A stretch of 64,000 nt of DNA, from the NCBI GenBank assembly GCA_026315105.1, contig CM048748.1, positions 23,650,078 through 23,714,077 of the forward strand. The letters are read 5' to 3'. The position numbers and the translations under genes are program-made. The stretch's first letter is position 1; each line of letters starts with the position of its first letter. This document shows, piece by piece, positions 54,385 to 64,000 of this stretch. Below the pieces are notes generated by a model. It was given only the letters and a program-made list of their open reading frames with translations, had not been told where the DNA came from and ran no database searches. The stretch is from Locusta migratoria. Lineage: Eukaryota > Arthropoda > Insecta > Orthoptera > Acrididae.

Positions 54385-54848
54385 TTATGTGGAACGGTCT
54401 GCCATGTAATTTCCATCTGCTGCCTCAATTGAGCCAGATTTCGCACCTCTCATGCAGAACGCCCAACATGACTTTTCATGCCTTCCGAAGATGGGGGAGA
54501 GATCTGAGGATCTTGCTGGCCAGGGTAGTTGACGCACATCTTGAAGAGCACGTTGTATTACACGTGGATCTTCATTGTCTTGTTGGAAAAGCATATCAAA
54601 TGTTTGTTAAGCTTACGGGGTCATCAGTCCCTAAACTTACAAACTACTTATGAACTAGCTACAACTAAGGACGGCACAAATATCCATGCCCGAGGGGGGA
54701 TTCGAACCCCCGACCGTAGTGGCCGTGCAGACCGTGACTGGAGCGCCTCAGTCCCCTCGGCCACCGCGGCCGGCGAAAAGCATATCAGCTTCTTGGTGCA
54801 TGAGTGGTTGCAAGACGGGTTAAATGATGGTTTCAGTGTACCGTGCAC
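54385..54848 (-). pseudogene. Tc1-like transposase 3' half, minus-strand arm of composite
   Basis: Reading leftward, text matching YSETIIQ...HH at 54780-54848 is interrupted by the SINE at 54599-54774 and continues in frame 54385-54594 as LFQQDNEDPRVIQRALQDVR, QLPWPARSSDLSP and GRHEKSCWAF. The second Asp is kept, but the third acidic residue region (SPTEHVWG) is altered to SPIFGRHE. It is more diverged than the plus-strand arm. Confidence 0.8.
54599..54774 (-). repeat. tRNA-derived SINE, copy 5, minus, internally deleted
   Basis: Head CGGCCGCGGTGGCCGAGGGG at the right end and B box GGTTCGAATCC reversed near 54701. About 22 bp of the tail (the AAGTCCCATAGACTA region) are deleted. Perfect 13-bp TSD GAAAAGCATATCA at 54586-54598 and 54775-54787, placed in the composite Tc1 arm. 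Confidence 0.95.
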
Positions 54849-54849
54849 T

Positions 54850-55508
54850 GTTCAATGTTCTCACTAGAGGAGAATGGCGAGTGTAGAATAGCGATCCCCT
54901 TGTGTGCCGTTAGTCCTCCACGCCCCATTGTTCTTCCCGCTTCCAATGGTGTCTTAGTAAATGCTTATAAAGGGACGAATGGAGACCTGAAGTCTTCAGT
55001 GATGAGAGTCGTCGCTGCCTTGGTGCAAGCGATGGTCGTACGCGTGTGTGGTGTCATGCAGGGAGAGTGAAAATCTGGAGTGTACGCGCAGAGGCAAACG
55101 GGACCGACACCTGGCATCATGGTGTGGGGAGCCATATCCTACACTGACCGTTCTCCTCTGTTGTTCGTTGTAGGAGAATTGATAATTACATGGTACAGTG
55201 AAACCATCATCCAACACATCTTGCCACCATTCATGCACCATAGCGATGTGCTTTTCCAACAGGACAATGCACGTCCACACGTATCCCATACAACCCAACG
55301 TGCTCTTCTAGGTGTACGTCAACTCCCCTGGCCATCATTATCCCCAGATCTGTCCCCCACTGAGCATGTCTGGGGCCGGATGAAACGTCATCTTGGCGAG
55401 GTCTACACGACCGGCACGATATCTGGTCCAACTGAGGCGTCAGATGGAAATTACATGGCAGGCCATACCGTAGGACTTCATTCGGCACCTCTACGATCGT
55501 CTTCATGA
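54850..55508 (+). pseudogene. Tc1-like transposase, plus-strand part of composite
   Basis: The first portion is frameshifted: AYKGTNGDLKSSVMRV in frame 54843-55070 overlies text for a SDES-type first Asp motif near 55005. Frame 55080-55508 reads MYAQRQTGPTPGIMVWGAIS, YSETIIQHILPPFMHHSDVL, FQQDNARPHVSHTTQRALLG (second Asp intact), VRQLPWPSLSPDLSPTEHVW (third Glu intact) and GRMKRHLGEV. The N-terminal DNA-binding region is absent, because the composite turns back into the inverted arm before it. The last 60 codons run to a stop at 55508. Confidence 0.82.
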
Positions 55509-55715
55509 CAAAGTTGCACCCTGAATTGCTGCAAAAGGAGAGTACACACTATACTAGTGTCGACATTGTGCACGTTCTAGTGACTGTACTAATGTGCGTA
55601 TGGTTCTGACTGCGTGATCGTGTGTTGTACACATCCTCAAGAATGTCTCAATAAAATTTCGCTCTGATAGAATGAAGAATTCATGGTGTTCGTTTTTCAT
55701 TTTTCCAGGAGTGTA

Positions 55716-57076
55716 GGTAAATTTCAGGCATCGTTCAAATTTAAATCCCTAAATTCCTTAAATTTCTTATAATTAATCGCTACTATTATAAGCAGTTTTA
55801 CTAGTAATAATTATTACTCAAACCTCTAAAAGTTGTTGGTCCTAATGCGGGACACAGTTTGAAACAACGCTTTATTATGACATAGTATACAACAATACAG
55901 CGAGTATCATTATTTTCAATTATGAGCAAGTATGTGGTATGTCATTTTGATACATTCGTATAGTGACAGTAGTTTTTGGCATTAGTTTCTGTTCATCTAT
56001 TCAAAGGTAAACATACTATTACAATCAGTTAGAGTATTTAAATGAAAAGAAATATTGAACTGGAGTTGACACTCTGGCTTAGGAAGTATGAAGATGTACC
56101 GATTGGGAGAATATCTGAACTAGGAACATTATAGCTGGAGGGCGCACAGTTGAAAAATGTTCCAGAAATAGTAGCCCATAGACATATTTCGGAAAATGTG
56201 TTTCAGCGTTGTAATGGCACAACTAAAGGAACGTGGACAGTCCGATAATGTCGCGTGCGAATTTGAAAATCTTCAGGCACCCAAATCTCGGATTTATATG
56301 AGAGCACCCATTCAGTTTTAGGTCGTTACTGTGTGACGGTGAAACGGCAGCGCATCCTATCAATAGTGTGGAGAGAAACAATGGCTGTGATTAATTAAGC
56401 TGATGGCTATGAAAGACACAATCAGAATATTGTTTGAGAAATATAGTGTTGATAAATTATCGTTCGACTGAACCATTTGAATTGTTAGTAAGTGAAGTAC
56501 TGTTATGGTAGGTCATTCAAAAAGAATTCAGTAGAATTACTTCTGAATCATTAGCTAATTATCTGAATATGTAATGATCAGGTCACAGGTGGTAATAATC
56601 CTTGTAAAATCCGTGAAAACATATTTTTCCTCACACTGGTCATAAATGGCTAAAATCGAATTTGTGAAAACGTAAGATTAATTTGAACTTCTGCATCTCA
56701 GTAACAGATAAAGATACCGGAGAACTGAAAACTGATGTGAGAATATCATCTTAAGAATACCCGGTAAAAGTTACGACGATTTTCGATTATAAAAAATAAA
56801 TAAGGGAGCAAGCCCACAATTCTGGATTTTTTTTCTTTATTTCCTCAGGAATCGCTCATGAAATTTTGATCATATATAGTTCAAATAATTAATTTCTGTT
56901 TCTGACGAATACCCTATCTCTAATCACAGAGCCCATAGGTTTGTTAAGCAAAGATATTGGTGATTTGGTTAATGGCATACATCTTGTAGAATTAAATTAT
57001 ATGGAGAAATCATTGTGTCAAGAAAATACGTATATGACATTACAGTGTGTATTCCATATCATATTGCTCCCTCTCC

Positions 57077-57120
<44 letters not shown>

Positions 57121-57321
57121 TTTTTTTTTTTTTTAGTGGCCGGTAAGGACATCTGCTGTGACTACAACTGTTTGTTTCACGTACTTGCAAGGCAGTATAC
57201 AACCGGTAGTTATTTTATGGGAAAACAATTTTCTGCACAAAGTTTTACTTGTTATTTTACATGTTATTGGGCATTGAGGTAGTATTCGGTTAATTACTTT
57301 AGTTTATCATGGTTTTACGAC
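55716..57321. other. No gene; one microsatellite
   Basis: AT-rich DNA. A (TC)n run followed by poly(T) lies at about 57085-57134. The 113-codon frame across it (56941-57282) is a composition artefact and shows no domain. Confidence 0.4.
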
Positions 57322-57455
57322 TTACCATTTAAACTAACTTATGCTAAGGATGGCAAATACACCCATGACCGAGGGAGGACTCGAACATCCGACGGCGAGC
57401 AGCTGTGGGCTCTGCAGCGAGACGCCTTGGAACGCTCGGCCACTACATAGCGGCT
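57322..57455 (-). repeat. tRNA-derived SINE fragment, minus
   Basis: CTAAGGATGGCAAATACACC, CATGACCGAGGGAGGACTCG and AACATCCGACGGCGAGCAG match the head and adjoining body of the main SINE on the minus strand, close in text to 42967-43110. The tail is truncated. Confidence 0.7.
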
Positions 57456-57527
57456 GCCCGAGTTGAGAATTTGTGCAGATGCGATAATCACTGTATCCCC
57501 AGTGGTGAAGGCGTTATTGTAACTGCC

Positions 57528-57610
57528 TTGCAAGCAGGGACTCGAGTTCGGATCCCGGCTGGGTACACATTTTTGTCTTAAATTCCGTCAATATGAATTA
57601 ATTAGATGTC
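57528..57610 (+). repeat. Fragment of second SINE family
   Basis: GACTCGAGTTCGGATCCCGG (B-box-like) followed by GTACACATTTTTGTCTTAAA resembles the 3' half of the tRNA head and body of the family at 42668-42790. Low certainty. Confidence 0.4.
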
Positions 57611-57975
57611 ACTAGACATTTCAACAATAGACATCATCACTAAACTATAAAACGGATATTACAATAAGTTAGTTAATAAAATCAATATTTAATTGACGTA
57701 CAACGCAAATGTAAAGATTTCTTAAATTACTCAGAAAAAAGTAATATCTTACAGTGTTAAAGTCGAAAAACAGAACTGTAGTATTGTAATGCTTTGTCTT
57801 TACTTGTGTAAAAGCTCTCGAATCAATAACATACTGGGAATTGGGCTCATGACCCGAATAACAGGTCGTGCGAAATAAAGTTCTGTGAAACGAGGCAATA
57901 CTAGTGGTTTATTTTATTTACTTTTTTTTGGAAACATTTTTGTTTCACTTATGGGGGAACAGTACTCTTATTTAA

Positions 57976-58130
57976 ATTTATGTATAAAGAACAGTCAGAG
58001 TGCAAAAAAAAATATTTTTATTTTTCGACTAGTTTCGGTCTTATTTTACATTTTATTTCCTGAAGATGGTCTAAAATAAGACCGAAACTAGTCGAAAAAA
58101 ATCACTCTAGACTGTTCTTTATATATTAGT
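57976..58130. mobile_element. Small foldback element
   Basis: Inner arms of about 29 bp (58021-58049 and 58071-58099) share TCGACTAGTTTCGGTCTTAT and its complement. Outer arms (57978-58002 and 58103-58125) pair TATAAAGAACAGTC with its complement with one indel. The 19-bp centre contains CCTGAAGATGG. No coding sequence. Confidence 0.85.
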
Positions 58131-58248
58131 TTATTAAATAAAAATGTTTAACAAATAACCAAAAATGTAATCAATCAGTAATGATATTAATAATGCGTTA
58201 CGAAATTATTCGTATATCAGTTCCAAAGGTGCTAGTAATAAAATATTC

Positions 58249-58375
58249 CACCTTCAAAAACGCAGTGTTGTTAGGGCAATGAGATCTCTGCAGGGTGAAT
58301 CGCAAACTGTCTTCGTGTTGCAGAGGGAGTCGTTAATTAAAGCGGAGCGTCGGCAGCTGAGGATAATACAGGCGT
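58249..58375 (+). pseudogene. Short LINE C-terminal fragment
   Basis: One frame reads LQKRSVVRAMRSLQGESQTV then FVLQRESLIKAERRQLRIIQ. The LQKRxVRAM start resembles the block after the RT of Jockey/CR1-type LINEs. Only about 40 codons are visible. Confidence 0.35.
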
Positions 58376-60080
58376 GATGGATTGTTGTGCTGAGCGGTTG
58401 CGAGGCAACAGCTGTTCCCCGATACTGCAAACCCAGGCGTGGCCGGGCGGTGGAGTGGAACGGTCGGCAGTACCAGGGACCAAACAGAAGACAGGCGACT
58501 GCGTGAGCCGCGGCAGATCCTCCGGGCACAGCTTTTGTGGCTGCAGTGTTACATGGGCGATCGGGGTTGACGTTACATATTTAATTTCGTACCCGTCTTA
58601 TCGTCAAGGCCAGTTATTATTATAAAATAGTATCTTTTATTAAGTAATTGCAGTAATAATAGAGTTAGCAGGAATAAGAAAATTAAAGGTTACGAGGTAA
58701 ATTTTGTTCTATTTACAAAGGAAATCCCTCTGTCTCGCATGTCACATTTTAATTCACATAATACAGGTTACGAGTGTCTAGTGCTAGTCTGGACAAAGTC
58801 ATGTAATGGTGCCTCGAAGGATCAAAACCAGTTCCCACTTTCATGTTATCACCCAATTATCTTAGATTACGTGACAGAAATGGAAAGCACCCGAGACATG
58901 ATCGGATATCAATGTATCCTCGCAGGCAAACACACCAATGGAAGGTATGTAAATGATTCAGAGCGCATGTCTCTGTGACAGGTAGAGTTGATTCTGGATG
59001 CTGCTTAGCGTTCAGTGTGGTAACTACGTCTGGCGTGATACGAAGGTGGCTTGAATAGTGTCGAAAATGAGTGATCACCCAGAACAGCTTTGAGAAAACA
59101 GGTAATGGCTTGAAGCAACGTTATCAACCAGCACCTCCTAAAGAAGAATGCCTGTTAATGTGGTGCGACACGTTACAACATGGCCTGGTTGTTAGGCGAC
59201 ACTTCTGTGTAAAACATTCACACTGTACGCTTGTTCCATTAATTGAGTTCGTTCGTAATTATAATAACTTCGAGATTTAATGTGAATTGGTTTTGTTTAT
59301 TTCATACCAAAAAGAAGAGAATAGTTGTTTGTGTTAAATGTACGTTTTACCGATAAAAAGCCTTTTCCTTGTTCTGTGCATAGAGTCATAAAAGTTAGTG
59401 TATTTAATTTTTCTTGAGGATGAAACAATGACGAAGATATGGTTATCAACAACGCACAGGAATACCTTTGCTACATATCTTATTTCATGCAATGACTTAT
59501 TGAAGAGCATTATTTTCTTAATTTCTCATACCCTACATTTGCTCTTTTTTGTTGTTAATAATGCAAATAGGCCCTAGTTTGCCGGTGATGTTTGATATAT
59601 ATATAGACGGAATATCATTTCAACGTGTATTTGCTATAGATATTGAGTTCTCTTTCCTGTTGTAGATACTATAGTTACTCTGCTCGTTGATTAACGGAAA
59701 GAAATTTCCCATAAGTATACACCGTAAATGAAAATTAAAATAAGAGGAGCTACAGTAAAAGCACACCCTTACCAACTAGCTACTTGTAACGCCATGTTCT
59801 GTGAAATATCTCTTAGGAATGCTTATGTACTTGCTAAAGTGCAGCATATTAGTGGCAATGTCTTTAGTTTTCTTTTACTGTCAGTTTTTGTTTACTCTAC
59901 GAATTACGGTGTTGACAAGAGAGCCTACCAACAATTCAGTAAAAATCATAGTTTAATAGGGTACACAACATATTTAATAGCTAAATAAATTTCTTTAATA
60001 GTAGCTTATATGGAATATTTCTTATGTTTGTCAAATTGTCAAAAGTTATGACTTGATTGTGGGTGTCTGTGTGTGCATTT

Positions 60081-60141
<61 letters not shown>

Positions 60142-62874
60142 TCTCTGCCTCTCTAACCTTCTAGTGAATTTATATTGATGTAACGCTCACCACATTTGTG
60201 ATATTCATGTTACTTAACTGAAAAAAATTCATTTATCTCCGTTAATAATTTATATTCTTAGGTTACTTTTGAAACCAGATACCTTTAATTTAAGAAAAGA
60301 TACAATTCTTCCCATCCCTTTTAGTTATTGGGTTGATATACATTGGAGCATCACGATTTGTAACTTTATACTGTTTCTTGCATTAGCATACTCTTCCCCA
60401 TGTTTTACAATATGTATATCCCTTTTATTTCATCTGGGGGGGGGGGGGGCCTTGCGTTCTTATACCAGGACAGTAACTCTAAATCATGTTGGCAAATTTG
60501 ACAGTCATAATATTAACGTTATAAAAGAAAGGCTGTATGGTAATCTCTTGCAGGTTCCTGATAAATGGGTAAAATTATACTTATGGAAGAAGGGTACAGT
60601 GTGTCAACTAGGGCAACGAGAGTTAAATGGCCTTTGAAACATCAGTAATATAAAACTACAGAAATGATCTTTCGCTTTGAACATGAAATAAATAATTAAT
60701 ACTGTGCCTGCTCTGTGGTTGAGAGGTACTTTTGTGTACCCTTCTCCGGTCAGTAAATTAATTATCCTCGTACAGGGAAAATATCATTGCCAACATCAGC
60801 ACACAGTGCCGCAGCTTCCGTAAATAAAATTTTACAGATAAATATGTTAACAAATATACACATGTATGCCATATTCAATTTCCAACACAAACTTGGAATG
60901 AAATTACATGGAACGGGCACAATGTTACGTAGGTGCACTCGTCGGAGAATCGGTTTCTCCCTCGGCTGTTTGTGTGTGTGTGTGTGTGTGTTGCCATTAG
61001 GATAATTAGTTTCAATATGTCAGTATGTCTACGTATCGATGACCTTAGAAGTTTGGTCACTTAAGATTACAAACGTTTTAACAATTCAAATCACATGCCT
61101 ATTAATAGTAGGCCTACCCCAAGACAAAAAGCCGTGTTTGTAGCTTAGTACCCTATAAATTCCGTATCTTTTCCTAAAGAGAAGACGAGACTTAAAGGGC
61201 AAAAGAAAAATAATCTGAGTCTAGAAGATAATTGTAGTTGAACGCGTGGAAACGAAAACAATCTCCAATCTCTTTCAAAAATTTCCTATGTGTAATTGGT
61301 GTATTGGTACAGACTAACGAATCATTAATTTTCAATTGTTATGTTTTCTTTCGACATAATTTCAACAAGCAGGATTTCATTTTGCACTGATGTATTAATA
61401 AGAAAGAGACATTCACAGTAAAATATTTGAAATTTGAACTTGATACTTTTTCTCTTTACTGCTTTATTACTTTGTGTCACATTGTTTAACAGGTTTCAAT
61501 CAAATGCAGTGAAAATAGGCCTTGAATATATTGTCATATACCAACTACAATCCTGTTCAACGAGCTCGGTTTTCAGCGTCAGTGAACATTACCTCTCCGA
61601 TTTTCATTTTTACTTCTTTTCAGATTTCTCCGTCTTGTCTCTCACATTACATCAATGACAAATTGTGTTCAACAATTGAGGTTCTCTGTGAAAGGTCTAA
61701 GATGGAGAAATTTCTGAAAATTAAATGATGCCTTTTGCAACTTATGGCAGCCTGGCGTGTCTTTTAAAACTGTATTGATATCACTACGATTTTTCCACTG
61801 ACTGCATTGTTATTTTTAAGATTCATTTACCTCAGAAGGTATTCAGGAAACATCAGAGCCTAAACTCTAGACCGAGTGGCACAGCTCTTGTTCGCGGTGC
61901 AAATATTGGGAACGGGATTTCAACAATGATTGAGCTCTATCACGAATTAATAACAAAAAGTGTGCACTTAATTTTTAAAACACAGCACACCACAGGGCGT
62001 AAGTAGTTCTTCAGGTATTGTATATGGTTACATCTTAAGTGAATCATTGAACAGAGCAGTTAAAAATTTAGGTAAGTATTAGTTTTTGCGCCATCATTTG
62101 CTGAAACCTCGCAACACTAAGGTGGGGGGTAGGCCCTTTTTGTCTACCGACTCAAAATATTATAATCTTCCGAGTTAGCTTATACTCTAAAATTATTAAA
62201 TAAAAATTATAGTTTTCTAACCAGATTCGATACATGCGTTCCATTTTACAGTTAAATTTCACCAAAAATTTAAGTCGCAGTTGTGAATGCGGGCATCACT
62301 GTTAATGAATTGCAGTAGCTTTTCCTGTGTTGTTAGCAGATCATGGGGTTCAAAAATTTGGTAGTACATTTATCTTTCACGATTTCTTACCCTGTTTATA
62401 CTTGAGTTTACTTTAGTGCTGTTGGCAATTTTTTTCACTTTACTGTCCTCCAATAGAACTGTTTCTATAGAAATCGAACTACTGTTCCACTTCATCCATA
62501 CTCAAAACTTTTGCGCCATTTTTTCTTTTTATTTTCTTATTCCAGAATTCACTGAAAAAGGAGGAAAAATAGTGGACATTAAGACATATAAACAAGAGAT
62601 AGTAAGATTGCAGACGAAGCTTTACAAATGTATGCGAAACGATTTTACTGAGGAACTTAGTCCAAATTGCACTAACGACGCAAAAACATTAATTTAAATT
62701 TTAAAGTAAAAGCAAAACATTTCCGATGAAGAGCTGTTCTTAAGTTGCATTAAATTAAGAGGGAGGAAACTATATTAATGGATATATAATTATTTCTACC
62801 TAGAAGGGCTATTCAAAAATTTTAAACAGTGCTACGTCGCTCGAAATTATTTTAAAGAATTCATAAATAAGAAT
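58376..62874. other. About 4.5 kb without recognised gene
   Basis: GC-richer sequence to about 58570, then AT-rich. Simple repeats are (CT)n at about 60086-60146, a 14-G run at 60436-60449 and (TG)n at about 60968-60991. The text after the (TG)n run (CGATGACCTTAGAAGTTTGG, TTACAAACGTTTTAAC) looks like the tail of the tRNA-derived SINE family. Frames of up to 122 codons (60269-60637) show no domain. Confidence 0.45.
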
Positions 62875-63960
62875 GTTGTTGTGGTCTTCAGACCGGAGAC
62901 TGGTTTGATGCAGCTCTACACCCAACTGTATCCTGAAAATCGATTTCATCTACACATAATAAAAGCAACCCACATCCATTTGTCGGTCTCTCTCTGTAAT
63001 TTGTATTCCGTGCATTTCCCTCCGGTGCTAAATTGACTATTCGTTGATCTCTTAAGATTGTGTTCTACCAATCGATACGTTCTTTTAGTCAAGGTGTGCC
63101 ACACATTCCTTTTCTCTCAAATTCTGTTACGTAATTTACCCACCAAGTTTTGAGCAGTCGTTTATAGCACCACATTTTAAAAGCTTCTACCCTCTTCCCG
63201 CCTGAATCATTTATTCTCCCTGTTTCACTACGTACAAGGCAATACTCCACACAAATAACTTAAGAACATTTTTGATTTCTTTTCGTCCCACTGCCATTCT
63301 GTATTTTATATCATCTGTACTCTGACCGTCGTATGTTGTTTTGCTGTGCAACTAACGAAACTCATCTACCACCTTAATTGTTTCATTATCTAATGTAATT
63401 TCTTCACCATCGCTCGATTTTTATAACTATAGTCTATCGCCGTTGTTTCGCTCTCGCTAATGTTCATAGTATACGCTGTTCCAGATCGCGTTCTGTCTGT
63501 TGAAAGAATTAGAATGTCAACGGCGAACCGCAAATCTTTTATCTTCTTCGTGGAAATTAATTCCCTCTCCAAATTTCTCCTTGCTTTCCTTCACAGACTG
63601 CTCAATGTAAGGATTGAATAACAATGGGGAAAGGCTAAAACATACAGTTAACTCTTCCATTTCTTGCCCTTCGACACCAATAACTGTCATCTTGATTCTG
63701 AACAATTTGTAAATAACCTTATGTTCCATATATTTTGCCCCTATTGCCCCTGCTGACGTCATAACGTGTGAGAGAGTATTCCAATCAGCATTGTCAAAAG
63801 TTTTCTCCAAATCAAAAAATTTCGAAATGCAGGTTTGCCTTTCCTTAATCTAACTCGTAATGTACGGTAAGTATTGCCTCACGTGTTTTTACTTTTCTCA
63901 TAAATCCAAACTGAACTTCCCAGACGTCAGCTTTTAGCAGTTTTTCTATTCGTCTTTAAA
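62875..63960 (-). pseudogene. RTE LINE fragment at right edge, minus
   Basis: Starts (3' end) at TTGTTGTGGTCTTCAGACCG and runs leftward in element sense through the C-terminal domain, then the FADD region (RFAVDILILSTDRT in frame 63390-63572, FADDIVILS decayed) and the palm (MEKTFDNADWNTLSHVMTSA, KVIYKLFRI, VCFSLSPLLFNPYIEQSVKE, 63517-63810) to QFGF-type text near 63900. The reverse transcriptase Asp of the first motif is changed in context and the ADD box is AVD, so it is inactive. More diverged than copies 1 and 2. It may continue beyond the window. Confidence 0.82.
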
Positions 63961-64000
63961 TGCGTAAAGGACAAGAAAAAATACACCATGTCACGGAGGA

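Larger units (their letters stand above)
54159..55713. mobile_element. Inverted composite Tc1-like element
   Basis: Both outer ends are the same type of Tc1 terminus in opposite orientation: CGCTCCTATAAAATGAAAAA (54159) and, reversed, CACTCCTGGAAAAATGAAAA (55713), each followed outside by TA (54157-54158, 55714-55715). The left arm (54159 to about 54848) carries the 3' half of the transposase on the minus strand. The right arm (about 55190-55713) carries the same half on the plus strand. A central 340 bp encodes the middle of the transposase once, in plus orientation. The left arm also contains a SINE. Confidence 0.88.

Noticed and set aside
56941..57282. 113-codon plus frame with Ser/Leu/Phe runs
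   Set aside because: Its centre is a translated (TC)n plus poly(T) microsatellite.
60086..60146. CRISPR or other regulated repeat array
   Set aside because: It is a plain (CT)n microsatellite; no array of spaced repeats occurs anywhere in the window.
1..64000. Bacterial-type operon or defence system
   Set aside because: No operon structure, ribosome-binding pattern or prokaryotic gene; the content is eukaryotic transposable elements throughout.

Overview
The window looks like intergenic or intronic DNA from a large, repeat-rich insect genome. The repeat set (BovB/RTE-type LINEs, Jockey-type LINEs, a tRNA-derived SINE, Tc1/mariner elements, Helitrons and Penelope-like elements) fits an orthopteran such as a locust or grasshopper. 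That assignment is inferred from the element families and not from any host gene. I found no convincing host protein-coding exon, rRNA or stand-alone tRNA gene. Almost all the longer open frames are pieces of transposable elements broken by frameshifts, stops, deletions or later insertions.

Layout. 0-12.3 kb: a SINE, a Penelope-like fragment, a Helitron-like repeat, a 0.34-kb foldback element, a CpG-rich stretch with a splice-donor-like end (the only plausible host regulatory signal), a Jockey LINE with a perfect internal palindrome, a second Penelope-like fragment, a LINE with an FADD-box reverse transcriptase, and RTE 3' ends. 12.7-29.6 kb: three decayed plus-strand LINEs in a row. The first and third are each split by a nearly full-length minus-strand RTE element with target-site duplications (TSDs), and two also carry a SINE. 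30-39.3 kb: Helitron remnants including Pif1-type helicase, a young 5'-truncated LINE with an intact 306-codon frame and a perfect 12-bp TSD, and a deleted Tc1/mariner-type element with long terminal inverted repeats (TIRs). 40-42.3 kb: a three-deep nest (SINE > mariner > Jockey LINE). 43-48.6 kb: two more RTE copies, one split by an RNase H-bearing LINE, one by a SINE. 49-55.7 kb: Tc1 territory, including a Tc1 element carrying both a TTAA-flanked piggyBac-like miniature element and a Helitron, and a 1.55-kb inverted composite Tc1. 55.7-64 kb: mostly unrecognised AT-rich DNA with simple repeats, a small foldback element and a final RTE fragment at the right edge.

The sequence therefore reads as an archive of successive insertions. 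Several insertion sites can be defined from the sequence alone by TSDs or by the restored flanking element, which gives a relative order: RTE younger than its host LINEs, SINEs younger than LINEs, RTE copies and Tc1, piggyBac-like and Helitron elements younger than the Tc1 they occupy, and Jockey younger than mariner. I see no evidence for a novel functional multigene system. The most unusual items are structural: a 46-bp-arm perfect palindrome in a LINE, and an inverted Tc1 composite with TA dinucleotides at both outer ends.
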